Source: an uncultured Chthonomonas sp.
Lineage (GTDB): Bacteria > Armatimonadota > Chthonomonadetes > Chthonomonadales > CAJBBX01
Length of the DNA stretch: 32,814 nucleotides
NCBI GenBank assembly: GCA_903885605.1
Contig: CAISJD010000106.1
Span: forward strand, 1 to 32,814
Direction: 5' to 3'
Part shown: positions 17,421 to 25,910 of the stretch, in pieces
Layout: the number at the start of each line of letters is the position of its first letter
How positions within the stretch are numbered: position 1 is the first letter of the stretch
Notes under the pieces: model-generated
What the model was told of the DNA's origin: nothing
Databases searched by the model: none
The model's input: the letters and a program-made list of their open reading frames with translations, nothing else
Translations under genes and position numbers: made by a program

Positions 17421-19591
17421 CACCCGCTGGAGTATCCCTGCAGCTCCGCACCCGTAGCGGGCTTCACGGGGGTCAGGAAGCTCCGTGTCCACGCGGGCGG
17501 CACGGGCGCCTTCCCGGCCTTCAGCAGGTCGCGCCACCCGGCGTCCGTGAGGCGCTCGGAAGCCGGTTGCTTGAACTCATGGAAGCTGAAGGTCGCTCCC
17601 CGCGTCAGGGTCAGCTTGCCGCCCACACGAACGATGACGAGGATTTCGTGGGCCCTGCCGACACCTACCTCCAGGCAGAGGTCGGAGGCCGTATGCACGT
17701 CGGCCACCACGGCCATGTCGCGGTCCGCCTCGTCCACGAGGTCCCAGGTGTTGGGCGCGTTGTCCACGGTGGCCAGGGTCAGCATCTCGCACTTGGCGCC
17801 GATGTACTTGATCTCGAGGTACTCGGCCTCTGTGAGGGCCTGGTTGCGCAGCTCCTTCAGCGAGCAGGCGCGAAGGAACCGGACCAGCGACTCGAACTCG
17901 CCGAACCGGTCGCGCAGCCTTTCCGGCATAAGCTTCCGCCGCTCCAGGCCCTGCCGCGTCTGAGTGAGCAGGGCGGCAAGACGATCATAGAGCGGAACGT
18001 TGGGCTCCACGTAGCCCTTCGGCAGCTTCTCCTCCTCGCCGCCGCCACACTCCACGGCGCTCTGCTTGCCGTAGAGGATCGTATCGTGGCGAAGCTCGGC
18101 CCAGGAGCCCAGCGCCGTGTATAGCGATCGGTCGGCCCAGGCGGAGCCCTGCATGAACGAAGGGTAGCCCGCAGGAACGGGGCGCGTCACCTCGCGGAGG
18201 CAGTCAAGCCAGCTCCAGTAGAGCGACGAGGACCAGCGGGCGGGCGGGACGGCGGCGAACTCGGCGATGAGCTTGGCCCGCTCGGCATCGTAGGGCTTCC
18301 ATCCGTTGGTATTGAACGTCTTGGGATCGGCCCGGATGATCGCCTCGGCGCGCGGGCTCCCCAACACGGCCATCACGTCCATCCCGCAGGGGAATGGGCG
18401 CTCGATGGGTGCGCAGAGGCGCTGCATGGCGTCGCTGTCGGGGATGTACCGTTGGCCCATGACACGCATCTGCAGGTCCGGGTCGGGGTACGGCGGCGAC
18501 AGCTCCATGCGGGCGCGGATGCCGGGCCGACGCAGGGCGCCCACCGCGGTCCGCACCTTGGAGAGCGCCTCTGGCGACGCGTAGGCAGCGACCGCGTGCC
18601 CCTTCCCCAGCGCACGTCCTGCGGCGGCGGCGACCTCGGCGGGCGTCAGGTCATCGGCGGTGTTCACGTAGAACGAGGTGGGCTCGTAGACGCGCTGCCA
18701 GAGCGCGGTGGCCCTGGGAGCGGTCAGTGTACGGGAGAGGAGCAAGGCCTGGCGCAAGGGACCGTCGGCAGGGCTCTTATCGGAGAACTGCGGGGCGAAC
18801 GGGGCCAAGCCCAGCCACATCATGGCGCGGAAGTAGCGTTTCAGCCGATCCGACCGGGTGTAGTGGCCGCGCGGCACGAACTGCGAATAGTCCATCTTGT
18901 AGGGCAGGATGGCGCCCACGGCCCACCCCTCGTGCGCATCGATGAGGCGTAGCTCGCGGGCAACCATGGCGTCGGCGCCGGGCGGCAGGGCGGGGCTTCT
19001 GCCCAGCAGGCGGGCTGTCACCCCGGCGAAGGCCACGTTGCGCAGGGCGGCGTCCCGTATTACAGGCTCCCGTGCGCCGCGGAGCTGGGCCAGAGAGCCG
19101 CGGTGCATCTCGTCGGCCAACTGCCGCAGGGCCGGCACGAGGGACTCGGCCTCCACCGTGCGGAGCGTGTAGCCATAGAAGACATGGAAGAGCTGCAGCA
19201 CCAGGTCCACCGTGACGAACGAGGGCAGGTCCAGGTAATCGTTATTCTCGTAGACCTGGAAGAGCTGCTTGTGGTCCGTGGAGCGGCAGGCGAAGAGGTT
19301 CCGCGCCAAATGTGCGCGCACGGCGGGCTCCAGGTTCAGCGGGCGGTACTGCCCCAGGTTTGAGACCTCCTTCAGCGATGCACTCACGCGGTAGGGCTTC
19401 AATGAGGCCGGATACCGGGGCGCCACGGGCTTAGCGACGACCTTCGGCGGCGGCTGCGGCGCGGCAGGTCGGGCGGCCTGGGCGCGGGACGGCGGCAAGC
19501 GCCTCTCCGCGCGCGCCATGGGGGCTTCCTGGCGCGAACAACCCCCTGCAAGGAGCAGCAGGGCAACGGCCACGGCTGTGATGCGATGCAT
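17417..19591 (-). CDS. DUF3160 lipoprotein
   Basis: A 724-residue protein with signal sequence ITAVAVALLLLAGGC and a lipobox-like cysteine at residue 18, then an Ala/Pro-rich linker to about residue 60. The rest matches the DUF3160 type: NNDYLDLPSFVTVDLVLQL near the N-terminus, SFYVNTADDLTPAEVAAAA in the middle, VMGQRYIPDSDAM, the long helical middle, and TVDNAPNTWDLVDEADRDMA with VADVHTASDLCLEVGVGRA near the end. The function of DUF3160 is unknown. GGGAGGT stands before the ATG. It is flanked at 4 nt by the small exported protein and overlaps the CapA gene, so it is part of a tight operon of envelope proteins. Confidence 0.9.
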   Translation of the reverse strand: MHRITAVAVALLLLAGGCSRQEAPMARAERRLPPSRAQAARPAAPQPPPKVVAKPVAPRYPASLKPYRVSASLKEVSNLGQYRPLNLEPAVRAHLARNLFACRSTDHKQLFQVYENNDYLDLPSFVTVDLVLQLFHVFYGYTLRTVEAESLVPALRQLADEMHRGSLAQLRGAREPVIRDAALRNVAFAGVTARLLGRSPALPPGADAMVARELRLIDAHEGWAVGAILPYKMDYSQFVPRGHYTRSDRLKRYFRAMMWLGLAPFAPQFSDKSPADGPLRQALLLSRTLTAPRATALWQRVYEPTSFYVNTADDLTPAEVAAAAGRALGKGHAVAAYASPEALSKVRTAVGALRRPGIRARMELSPPYPDPDLQMRVMGQRYIPDSDAMQRLCAPIERPFPCGMDVMAVLGSPRAEAIIRADPKTFNTNGWKPYDAERAKLIAEFAAVPPARWSSSLYWSWLDCLREVTRPVPAGYPSFMQGSAWADRSLYTALGSWAELRHDTILYGKQSAVECGGGEEEKLPKGYVEPNVPLYDRLAALLTQTRQGLERRKLMPERLRDRFGEFESLVRFLRACSLKELRNQALTEAEYLEIKYIGAKCEMLTLATVDNAPNTWDLVDEADRDMAVVADVHTASDLCLEVGVGRAHEILVIVRVGGKLTLTRGATFSFHEFKQPASERLTDAGWRDLLKAGKAPVPPAWTRSFLTPVKPATGAELQGYSSGC

Positions 19592-19595
19592 GCCT

Positions 19596-20189
19596 CTACC
19601 TCCCTACAAAGAACGCCCGGCCGTCACCCCGGACGGCGACGCCGCGTGCGGCGCGAAGGAACCACGCGGACCTCCACCTACCCATACGGTACGCCAGCGT
19701 ATAGCCGAACCCGTTCCAGCGGTAGGCAGCGGCGCCGATGGAACCGTCACGCGCACGCTCCAGGGCGTAGAGCGCGGCCCCGACACCGGCCCGGCCGCGG
19801 CCATAAGCGAAGTCGACGAAGGGGCGGCTGAGCGCCGAGCCGAGCCAGACCGGGGCCAAGCGTCCCTCTCGAGGCTGCAGGACGAAGAGGCAGTTGTGGG
19901 GCGCCGGCCGGTAGCGGGTGGACTTGATCACCCCGACCACAATGCGGACCTTGCCGTCGCCGGCCACGTCGGCCAGTTCCAGCCGCCAGGGCCGCCAGCG
20001 TGCAGGCACTCCCGAGGCCACCAGACGTCCGCCCACGCGCACCCAGACGGCCGGATCGGCGGAGGAGGTCAGCGTAACTTCGGCGACGCCCCCGACGCCG
20101 GCCACGGGCCCAACGCGCCTCTGCTCCGCGACGGCAGCCTGCCCGACAAGCATGGCCATCGCCGCGGGCAGGAGCCCGCCGCGCATCAC
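19596..20189 (-). CDS. Small exported protein with FG-GAP/VCBS-like segment
   Basis: A 197-residue protein of unknown function. It starts at GTG 20189 or ATG 20186, just 1 or 4 nt after the preceding stop, with a probable signal peptide (MRGGLLPAAMAMLVGQAAVA). The segment ELADVAGDGKVRIVVGVIKS resembles the Asp-x-Asp-Gly calcium-loop and strand pattern of FG-GAP/VCBS propeller repeats. It is followed by CLFVLQPREGRLAPVWLGSA, as in a single propeller-type protein. The C-terminal part is rich in Arg, Trp and Gly. It lies 4 nt before the DUF3160 gene. It may work with DUF3160 and DUF4380 proteins at the cell surface, which is inference from context. Confidence 0.75.
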   Translation of the reverse strand: MMRGGLLPAAMAMLVGQAAVAEQRRVGPVAGVGGVAEVTLTSSADPAVWVRVGGRLVASGVPARWRPWRLELADVAGDGKVRIVVGVIKSTRYRPAPHNCLFVLQPREGRLAPVWLGSALSRPFVDFAYGRGRAGVGAALYALERARDGSIGAAAYRWNGFGYTLAYRMGRWRSAWFLRAARGVAVRGDGRAFFVGR

Positions 20190-20190
20190 C

Positions 20191-21126
20191 CTACCGGCTC
20201 GGCGCGGCGCGGCGGAGGCTCCAGATGGTGGTCAGGGTCTGGCTATCCCCCGGCTGCAGCAGGCGAACCGGGCCGAGGAGCTCGAGCTCCATGTACTTCA
20301 GCGGATCCGGCGAGGAGAAGATCTCCTGCGGGCATCCGCCGTCGGGGTAGCCGCCCTCCGGCTCGACCGTCGCCCGGAGCGTGAGCTCCCACGCGCCTAC
20401 CCGCGCTCGAACGAGGCCGTGCGGCGACCAGCCGCCGATCTTCGCCGCCTTGGCGGCGTGGCGGCGGAGGCGAACCGAACCAGGCCGGGCGGCGACATAG
20501 CCGGCCTGCGGGACGTTGGGCCCGATGGCAGTCCAGCCTTTCGGCAGGCCGGCGGAGGCGACGATGGGCATCTCGCACCAACGCGGCTCGGCGACCTGGG
20601 CCACTTCCCAGACGCTCCACTCCACGTCCTGGTCGCCGGTGTTCAGCATGGTGTTGCGGATCGTGACCGATCCGTCCGCGGCGTCCATGGTGATGACGCG
20701 CTCGAACCGGATGCCGGAGTTGGGGCTGGCGGCGCTGACCAGACGCACCGAGCCGCCCTTCAGCGCCGTCGCCGTATGCCCGATGCCGTCAAGGTATGGG
20801 TCGGGCGGCCAGTTCCACTTGCTCTGCGGCGCGGGCCAGAGCTTGTCGCCGCCGAAGTTGGCCCACTCCTTGCGCCCCTGGGCTAGGGTCACCGTCTTGC
20901 CGCGGAGGCCGGCCTGCTCCCAGAGCAGGTTCGGCCCCGCGGCAGGACCGTAGTAGACGATGCGGCCGATGGCAGGCGCCACGACCAGGCTCACCTTGCC
21001 GTTGCTGATCCGATAGCAGCCCGGCCACCCCTGGGTTGCCTCGCGCCGCACCGAAACGACCGGCGCGGCGTGGGCTTGCATGGACGCCAGAACCGCCACC
21101 AGCGCCACCGCCGCCGGAGCCTTCAT
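20191..21126 (-). CDS. DUF4380 family protein, exported, mutarotase-like fold likely
   Basis: The protein is 311 residues from ATG 21126, 2 nt after the stop of the upstream gene; longer in-frame forms only read back through that gene. Residues 1-20 are a signal peptide (APAAVALVAVLASMQAHA). It then shows VSLVVAPAIGRIVYYG, WANFGGDKLWPAPQSKWNWP and FERVITMDAADGSVTIRNT, typical of DUF4380 proteins, which look like galactose-mutarotase/aldose-1-epimerase-fold carbohydrate-binding proteins. The end is a beta-strand-rich SQTLTTIWSLRR. Its sugar-binding role is inferred from fold similarity; no catalytic activity can be assigned. Confidence 0.85.
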   Translation of the reverse strand: MKAPAAVALVAVLASMQAHAAPVVSVRREATQGWPGCYRISNGKVSLVVAPAIGRIVYYGPAAGPNLLWEQAGLRGKTVTLAQGRKEWANFGGDKLWPAPQSKWNWPPDPYLDGIGHTATALKGGSVRLVSAASPNSGIRFERVITMDAADGSVTIRNTMLNTGDQDVEWSVWEVAQVAEPRWCEMPIVASAGLPKGWTAIGPNVPQAGYVAARPGSVRLRRHAAKAAKIGGWSPHGLVRARVGAWELTLRATVEPEGGYPDGGCPQEIFSSPDPLKYMELELLGPVRLLQPGDSQTLTTIWSLRRAAPSR

Positions 21127-21128
21127 GG

Positions 21129-22667
21129 CTAGAACTGCGTCCCGCGTTGGCCGCCCGGGCCGCCGAAGCTCGGCGGCCCCGGCATGGACGATGGGCCGCC
21201 GAAGCCGGGTCGGCTGCCGAACGGCGATCCGGTGCTGAAGCCGGGGCCGCCCAACTGCCCCCGCGCCCGCTGGCGGGCCACGGTGAAGACCGGGAAGAGG
21301 ATCGCGGCCACTAGCGCGCAACAGACGATGCCGGGAAGGAAGATGGCCCCTACGGCGCCGCCGGTGGTGATGGCCTGCATCTCCCGAAGGAAGATGATCG
21401 TCAGTACGAGCGACCAGATGCCGACAATTACGCTGACGATCATCTGGACGGGAGCCAGCGCGGGCACGAACGCAGTCAGCAGGCCCACAGGGGCGGCGAT
21501 CACACCGGGGACGGAAGCGTACACCATTGCGCGGAAGGTGGCGTTGTAGCCTCGACGGCCGCCGAACATCATGACGAAGAGGTGCGTGATGCCGACGCCG
21601 ATGAACTCGCCGATAATGCCGAACGGAATGCCGAGGATGACCATGGCCGCGATGCCGACCGCTCCGCTGACACCCATCATGGAAGCGAGTTGGTTCTGGC
21701 TTCCCATACCGCTCATCGCGCCGCCGGTCGTGTTGGCGCCGCCGCCCGTGGCCATCCCGATGCCCGCGCCCACCGCCATGATCGCCATCTGCACGGCGAG
21801 CACGATCACCAGGAAGACCAGCGGAGCGCCCAGATCGGTCCAGCCCAGGTTGTCGCGACCGAAACCGGTGGGGTCCGCGATGATGCGCTTCACGGCATCG
21901 ATGCTGAACTTGCCGGGATCGTCTCCCACACCGGGCTGCGCCCCGCCGGGCATGGCGCTGTACGTTGAAGCGTACGGCCCGCCGGCAGGCGGAGCCGGGC
22001 GGGCGTATCCACCTGACCCTCCAGGCGGCGGCGGGGGCGGCTGGTGACCCGGCGGCGGCGGCTGGTATCCCTGTTGTTGGCCGGGCGGCGGGTAGGCCGT
22101 CGATCCCGGGCCGCCGGAACCGGGGAACGCCTGTGCGCTCTGGGTCGGTAGCGGGTTCCCGGCCAGGTCGGTCATCGGATGGGCCGGCGCGGCGCCGGCT
22201 CCTCCGATCGGATTGCCGGCCAGGTCCACGCGCTGCGTCTGCCCGGGCTGGGCGGCCGGCTGCCCGTAGGGGCTGGGAGCCTGCGCAGGCGCCGCGGCGC
22301 GGCTACGCAGCGATGCCAGGGCTCGGCTCACCTTCTCGTTGGCGGGGTCCACCTGGGCCGCCCGCTCCAACTCGGCGATCGCCTCAGGCGTGCGGCCGCT
22401 GCGGTCCAGCGCCACAGCAAGGTTGAAACGCACATCAATGCTGTCGGGCAGCATCCGCGCGGCATCCTGCAAGTGCCGCACGCCCTCGTCGAAGTTGCCC
22501 TTGCGCGAGAAAGCCACCCCCAGCATCTGGGCGGCTTCCGCAGAGTGCGCGTCCATATGGAGCGCATCCTGGAAGAGGCCGATCGCGTCGTCGATCCGGC
22601 CCTCCTGCAGGCATCGACGCCCTGCCAAGATGCAGCCCCCGGCATCCATCGGAAGCGAACCACTCAT
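21129..22667 (-). CDS. TPR and Yip1-like integral membrane protein with Pro/Gly linker
   Basis: A 512-residue protein. GAGGAG lies 8 nt before ATG 22667, and an in-frame extension to 22763 lacks support. Residues about 8-120 hold tetratricopeptide repeats, including AGRRCLQEGRIDDAIGLFQD, AAQMLGVAFSRKGNFDEGV and NLAVALDRSGRTPEAIAELE. A linker rich in Pro, Gly and Gln contains two DLAGNP copies and proline runs. The C-terminal half is a Yip1-type domain of about five membrane segments (LVFLVIVLAVQMAIMAVGAG, GIAAMVILGIPFGIIGEFIG and later ones), ending in a Gly/Pro/Phe-rich tail. The last membrane segment reads ALVAAILFPVFTVARQRAR. Yip1-type domains in bacteria have no settled function. It is the first gene of a tight operon leading to DUF4380. 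Confidence 0.82.
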   Translation of the reverse strand: MSGSLPMDAGGCILAGRRCLQEGRIDDAIGLFQDALHMDAHSAEAAQMLGVAFSRKGNFDEGVRHLQDAARMLPDSIDVRFNLAVALDRSGRTPEAIAELERAAQVDPANEKVSRALASLRSRAAAPAQAPSPYGQPAAQPGQTQRVDLAGNPIGGAGAAPAHPMTDLAGNPLPTQSAQAFPGSGGPGSTAYPPPGQQQGYQPPPPGHQPPPPPPGGSGGYARPAPPAGGPYASTYSAMPGGAQPGVGDDPGKFSIDAVKRIIADPTGFGRDNLGWTDLGAPLVFLVIVLAVQMAIMAVGAGIGMATGGGANTTGGAMSGMGSQNQLASMMGVSGAVGIAAMVILGIPFGIIGEFIGVGITHLFVMMFGGRRGYNATFRAMVYASVPGVIAAPVGLLTAFVPALAPVQMIVSVIVGIWSLVLTIIFLREMQAITTGGAVGAIFLPGIVCCALVAAILFPVFTVARQRARGQLGGPGFSTGSPFGSRPGFGGPSSMPGPPSFGGPGGQRGTQF

Positions 22668-22726
22668 CGAGGAACTCCTCTCCCCATCCGTGGAAGCGCC
22701 TGCCCGACTTGCGCCTCTCGTTGTAG

Positions 22727-22732
22727 AGTATA
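22727..22732 (-). promoter_or_regulatory. Possible -10 box for the TPR/Yip1 operon
   Basis: On the minus strand this reads TATACT, five of six matches to the sigma-70 type -10 consensus. It lies about 60 nt before the ATG at 22667 in the 150-nt gap behind the thioredoxin-like gene. No convincing -35 lies 16-18 nt upstream, so it is a weak candidate. Confidence 0.3.
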
Positions 22733-22802
22733 CGGCGCGCGGCTCAGGATCTCCTCTCGGCACACAGGCAATGGGTCTTCGCCCGAGGTCGAACGGTAAC
22801 TC

Positions 22803-22815
22803 GCGGCCGAGCCGC
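22803..22815 (-). terminator. Short GC hairpin after the thioredoxin-like gene
   Basis: GCGGC and GCCGC form a 5-bp stem with a 3-nt loop, starting about 3 nt after the stop of the thioredoxin-like gene. No T-run follows, so termination is only suggested by position. Confidence 0.25.
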
Positions 22816-22817
22816 CG

Positions 22818-23291
22818 CTACGATGCCGGAGGCGCCAGGCAAGCTACCAGCCACCGCCGAACCTCGGCCGACGGCAGGTAGCCCTGGCGCAGCTTGGTCT
22901 CGTGGCCGCCGATGTGCAGCACCAACATCGGCTGCGGATCGGCCTCGTACATCTTAACGAGGTCCGCGAAGCGTGCGGCATCCACCGTGACGATCAGGAT
23001 CTTGCCCGCGTCGATGGCCGCAAGAGCCTTCAACTCGGCCAGCAGACGGTCAGACGGATCGTCCTGGGGCTTCAGGTAGGCAGCCAGCACCGGGCCGCCG
23101 GCGTTGGCAAGCAGGCGCAGGTACCCGAACTTCGCCTCCACGGCCATCGGTGCATCGGGCGGCGGCAGGGGCTTGCGGCACTTGCCGCAGGTGGCCTCGC
23201 CGGACATGCGCTCATACGCCACCCGATTGCGCTGGCCGCACAGCCTGCACGGACCCACGACGCCCTGGTCATCCAGTATGAAATCGGCCAC
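22818..23291 (-). CDS. Zinc-ribbon thioredoxin-2-like protein lacking the redox CxxC
   Basis: A 157-residue protein starting from GTG 23291, with GGGAGGGG well placed upstream. The N-terminal zinc ribbon has C15-x-x-C18 and C35-x-x-C38 (CRLCGQRNRV, then CGKCRKPLP), the exact layout and wording of thioredoxin 2 (TrxC). The rest has the thioredoxin strand and helix rhythm: GGPVLAAYL, then GKILIVTVDA, then the cis-Pro-like PQPMLVLHIGG, then a last helix SAEVRRWLVACL. The active-site position that would hold WCGPC reads LKPQDDPSD, with no cysteine. It therefore cannot be a normal disulfide reductase and may instead bind a partner. The zinc-ribbon assignment is strong, the fold assignment fairly strong, the role unknown. 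It is divergent from ispG. Confidence 0.75.
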   Translation of the reverse strand: MADFILDDQGVVGPCRLCGQRNRVAYERMSGEATCGKCRKPLPPPDAPMAVEAKFGYLRLLANAGGPVLAAYLKPQDDPSDRLLAELKALAAIDAGKILIVTVDAARFADLVKMYEADPQPMLVLHIGGHETKLRQGYLPSAEVRRWLVACLAPPAS

Positions 23292-23455
23292 AAAACCCCT
23301 CCCGCACCGACGACGCTCTCCCGGTCATACCCAGCGTATACCCCATGGCGGCTCGCGTGTCCAACCTGGAGATGGAACTCGGCGGCGCACGATAAGGGTA
23401 CTCTTCACCGATGCGGCGGCGTAGGGCCGCGGGTCCGAACTGCGGGAGATTCGCC
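23292..23455. promoter_or_regulatory. Divergent intergenic region between thioredoxin-like gene and ispG
   Basis: This 164-nt region must hold promoters for both directions. Seen on the right are TACTCT near 23399 and the ispG ribosome binding site GGGAG (23443-23447). On the left is a near-dyad ggtcatac/gtatacc around 23323-23342, whose minus strand offers TATGAC and TATACG as weak -10-like boxes. No clear -35 and no riboswitch-like structure were found. Confidence 0.35.
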
Positions 23456-24721
23456 ATGCTTGAGCCCACCTACTGTCGCAGACGCACACGCCCCGTCTCC
23501 GTGGGACCCATCACCATCGGCGGGGACGCACCCGTGGTGGTGCAATCCATGATCACCGAGGAGACGCACAACGTCGCCGGAGCGGTGCGGCAGATTGTGG
23601 CAATGCACAGGGCAGGCTCTGAGATCGTGCGCGTGACCACGCCGAACCTGCAGGAGGCGCGTTGCCTGGGCGAGATCAAGGCCGAACTGCGGCGCGCCTA
23701 CCAGGATGTACCGCTGGTGGCCGATGTCCACCACCAGGGCACGGAGATCGCCGTGGAGGTAGCGCGGCACGTCGACAAGGTGCGCATCAACCCGGGGCTC
23801 TTCGTCTTCCGCAAGCCCGTCCAGCGGACGGAGGAGTACTCGCAGGACGAGATCGACGCCGAACTGGAGGCCATCGACCGGGAGCTCAAGCCCGTACTCA
23901 AGGCCTGCGCGGACCATGGCGCCGCCATGCGGATCGGTGTGAACCACGGTAGCCTCTCGGAGCGCCTGCTGGTGACCTACGGCGACACTCCCGAGGGCAT
24001 GGTGGAGAGCGCCATGGAATACATTCAGATCTGCCGGGCCAACGGTTACCATGACCTGGTGGTCTCGCTGAAGGCGAGCCGTGTCCCGGTCATGCTGGCC
24101 GCCAACCGGCTCATGGCCACGCGGATGGACGCGGCGGGCATGCACTACCCGCTCCACCTCGGCGTCACGGAGGCCGGCGACGGCCAGTACGCCCGGGTCA
24201 AGAGCACGGCGGGCATCGCTACGCTGCTTGCCGAGGGCATCGGCGACACGATCCGCGTCTCTCTCTCCGAGGATCCCGTCCGCGAGTTGCCCGTCTGCTA
24301 CGAGATCCTGCAGGCGCTGGGCCTACGGAAGACCCGCGTGGAGTTCGTCGCCTGCCCCGGCTGCGGCCGCACCAAGTTTGACCTGCCCACGGTCCTGGCC
24401 GAGGTCCGAGCCGCCACGGAGCACCTTGTCGGCCTCGACATCGCCGTCATGGGCTGCATTGTGAACGGACCGGGAGAGATGGCGGACGCCGACTACGGAT
24501 ATGTAGGCAAGAGCGGCGGCAAAGTGTCGCTCTACCGCAAACGGACCGAGGTGCGGACGGGTATACCGCAGGAGCGAGGCGTGGCGGAGCTGGTTGCGCT
24601 CATCAGGGCCGATGGCCGATGGACGGAGCCGCCCACACCCGCACAGGCCCAGACTGACCGCACGTATGGCCGACGCATCGGCGAAGCGCCCGGCGCCGCC
24701 GCAGGAGGAGAGACCCGATGA
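23456..24721 (+). CDS. ispG: 4-hydroxy-3-methylbut-2-enyl diphosphate synthase
   Basis: The 421-residue protein starts at ATG 23456 with GGGAG before it; an upstream in-frame ATG at 23411 lacks such a site. The enzyme makes HMBPP from methylerythritol cyclodiphosphate in the MEP isoprenoid pathway. Iron-sulfur ligands are present: C300 and C303 in [12 protein letters not shown]334 in GCIVNGPGE, with E341 the fourth ligand as in E. coli. The TIM-barrel part holds [23 protein letters not shown] and VRINPGLF. It has an extra segment of about 30 residues after INPGLF and the [20 protein letters not shown] motif found in the cyanobacterial and plant-like group, but not the large inserted domain of chloroplast or chlamydial forms. 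It overlaps sucC by ATGA. Confidence 0.97.
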   Translation: MLEPTYCRRRTRPVSVGPITIGGDAPVVVQSMITEETHNVAGAVRQIVAMHRAGSEIVRVTTPNLQEARCLGEIKAELRRAYQDVPLVADVHHQGTEIAVEVARHVDKVRINPGLFVFRKPVQRTEEYSQDEIDAELEAIDRELKPVLKACADHGAAMRIGVNHGSLSERLLVTYGDTPEGMVESAMEYIQICRANGYHDLVVSLKASRVPVMLAANRLMATRMDAAGMHYPLHLGVTEAGDGQYARVKSTAGIATLLAEGIGDTIRVSLSEDPVRELPVCYEILQALGLRKTRVEFVACPGCGRTKFDLPTVLAEVRAATEHLVGLDIAVMGCIVNGPGEMADADYGYVGKSGGKVSLYRKRTEVRTGIPQERGVAELVALIRADGRWTEPPTPAQAQTDRTYGRRIGEAPGAAAGGETR

Positions 24722-25872
24722 AGCTGCACGAGTACCAGGCCAAGGAGCTCCTGGCGCGATATGGGGCGCCCACGCCCCGGTCCGGGGGCGTCGCATCAAC
24801 CCCTGAGGAGGTAGTGGCCGCCGTGGAAGCGCTTGGCGGTCGCGGCGTCCTGAAGGCGCAGGTGCATACCGGCGGGCGCGGCAAAGCCGGCGGCATCAAG
24901 GTCGCCGAGAGCCCCGCCCAGTCCCGCGAGCTGGCGCAGTCCATGCTCGGCATGCTGCTCAAGACGCACCAGTCGCCGCAGGGCGAGCGCGTCCTGAAGC
25001 TGCTGGTCGAGGAGCCCATCCAGATCGTACAGGAGTACTACATCGGCATCGTTCCGGACCGAGCCCGGCAGTGCCATGTCATCATCGCCAGCGCCATGGG
25101 CGGGATGGACATCGAGACCGTGGCCGAGGAGCACCCAGAGGCCGTGGTCCATGTGGCGGTTGATCCGGCGGTGGGCCTCCGCGACTTCCATGCCCGCATG
25201 GCCGTCTACGGTGCGGGCATCCCGGCGGAACACGCCAAGGCGGCAGCGGCGTTCGTGAAGACGCTCTACGCGGCCTACGACGCCTGCGACGCCAACATGG
25301 CAGAGATCAACCCCCTGGCCGTCACCAGCGATGGACGCCTCGTGGCCGCAGATGCCAAGATGGTCATCGACGATAACGCGCTCTACCGCCATGCCGACAT
25401 GGAGGCATGGAAGGAGGAGACCGAGGAAGATCCCATCGAGGCGGAGGCGCATCGGCGCGGCATCCAGTACGTGCGGCTGGGTGGCGACATCGGCGTCATC
25501 GGCAACGGCGCAGGGCTCGTCATGTCCACCCTCGACGAGGTGGCCCGAGCCGGCGGCAAGGCGGCGAACTTCCTGGACATCGGCGGCGGCGCCCGGGCAG
25601 AGACGGTCCGCAACTCGCTGGAGGTCGTGCTGCTGGACCCGAACGTGAAGGGCGTCCTATTCAACATCTTCGGCGGCATCACGCGCGGCGATGAAGTGGC
25701 CAAGGGCATCCTCGAGGCGACATCGGCCATGGATATCCGCGTACCTATGGTGGTCCGCCTGGCCGGCACTCGTGCAGCGGAAGGGCGCGCCCTGCTGGAG
25801 GGTAGCCCGCTGACGCCGGCGGAGACCATGCAGGAGGCAGCGGCCCGCGTTGTCGAACTAGCCTACGCCTGA
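24718..25872 (+). CDS. sucC: Succinyl-CoA synthetase beta subunit (ADP-forming type)
   Basis: A 384-residue ATP-grasp protein of standard length, beginning [16 protein letters not shown]. It has [19 protein letters not shown] (nucleotide-binding region), [27 protein letters not shown] and [20 protein letters not shown], all SucC signatures. It forms succinate and ATP from succinyl-CoA in the citric acid cycle together with SucD, the CoA-binding alpha subunit. The start codon overlaps the ispG stop. sucD is not next to it, which is unusual; the next gene is hslU. The alpha subunit must be encoded elsewhere if the enzyme works. Confidence 0.97.
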   Translation: MKLHEYQAKELLARYGAPTPRSGGVASTPEEVVAAVEALGGRGVLKAQVHTGGRGKAGGIKVAESPAQSRELAQSMLGMLLKTHQSPQGERVLKLLVEEPIQIVQEYYIGIVPDRARQCHVIIASAMGGMDIETVAEEHPEAVVHVAVDPAVGLRDFHARMAVYGAGIPAEHAKAAAAFVKTLYAAYDACDANMAEINPLAVTSDGRLVAADAKMVIDDNALYRHADMEAWKEETEEDPIEAEAHRRGIQYVRLGGDIGVIGNGAGLVMSTLDEVARAGGKAANFLDIGGGARAETVRNSLEVVLLDPNVKGVLFNIFGGITRGDEVAKGILEATSAMDIRVPMVVRLAGTRAAEGRALLEGSPLTPAETMQEAAARVVELAYA

Positions 25873-25910
25873 GCGCGGCGCCCGCCGCCGGACATGCAAG
25901 GATGCAACAC

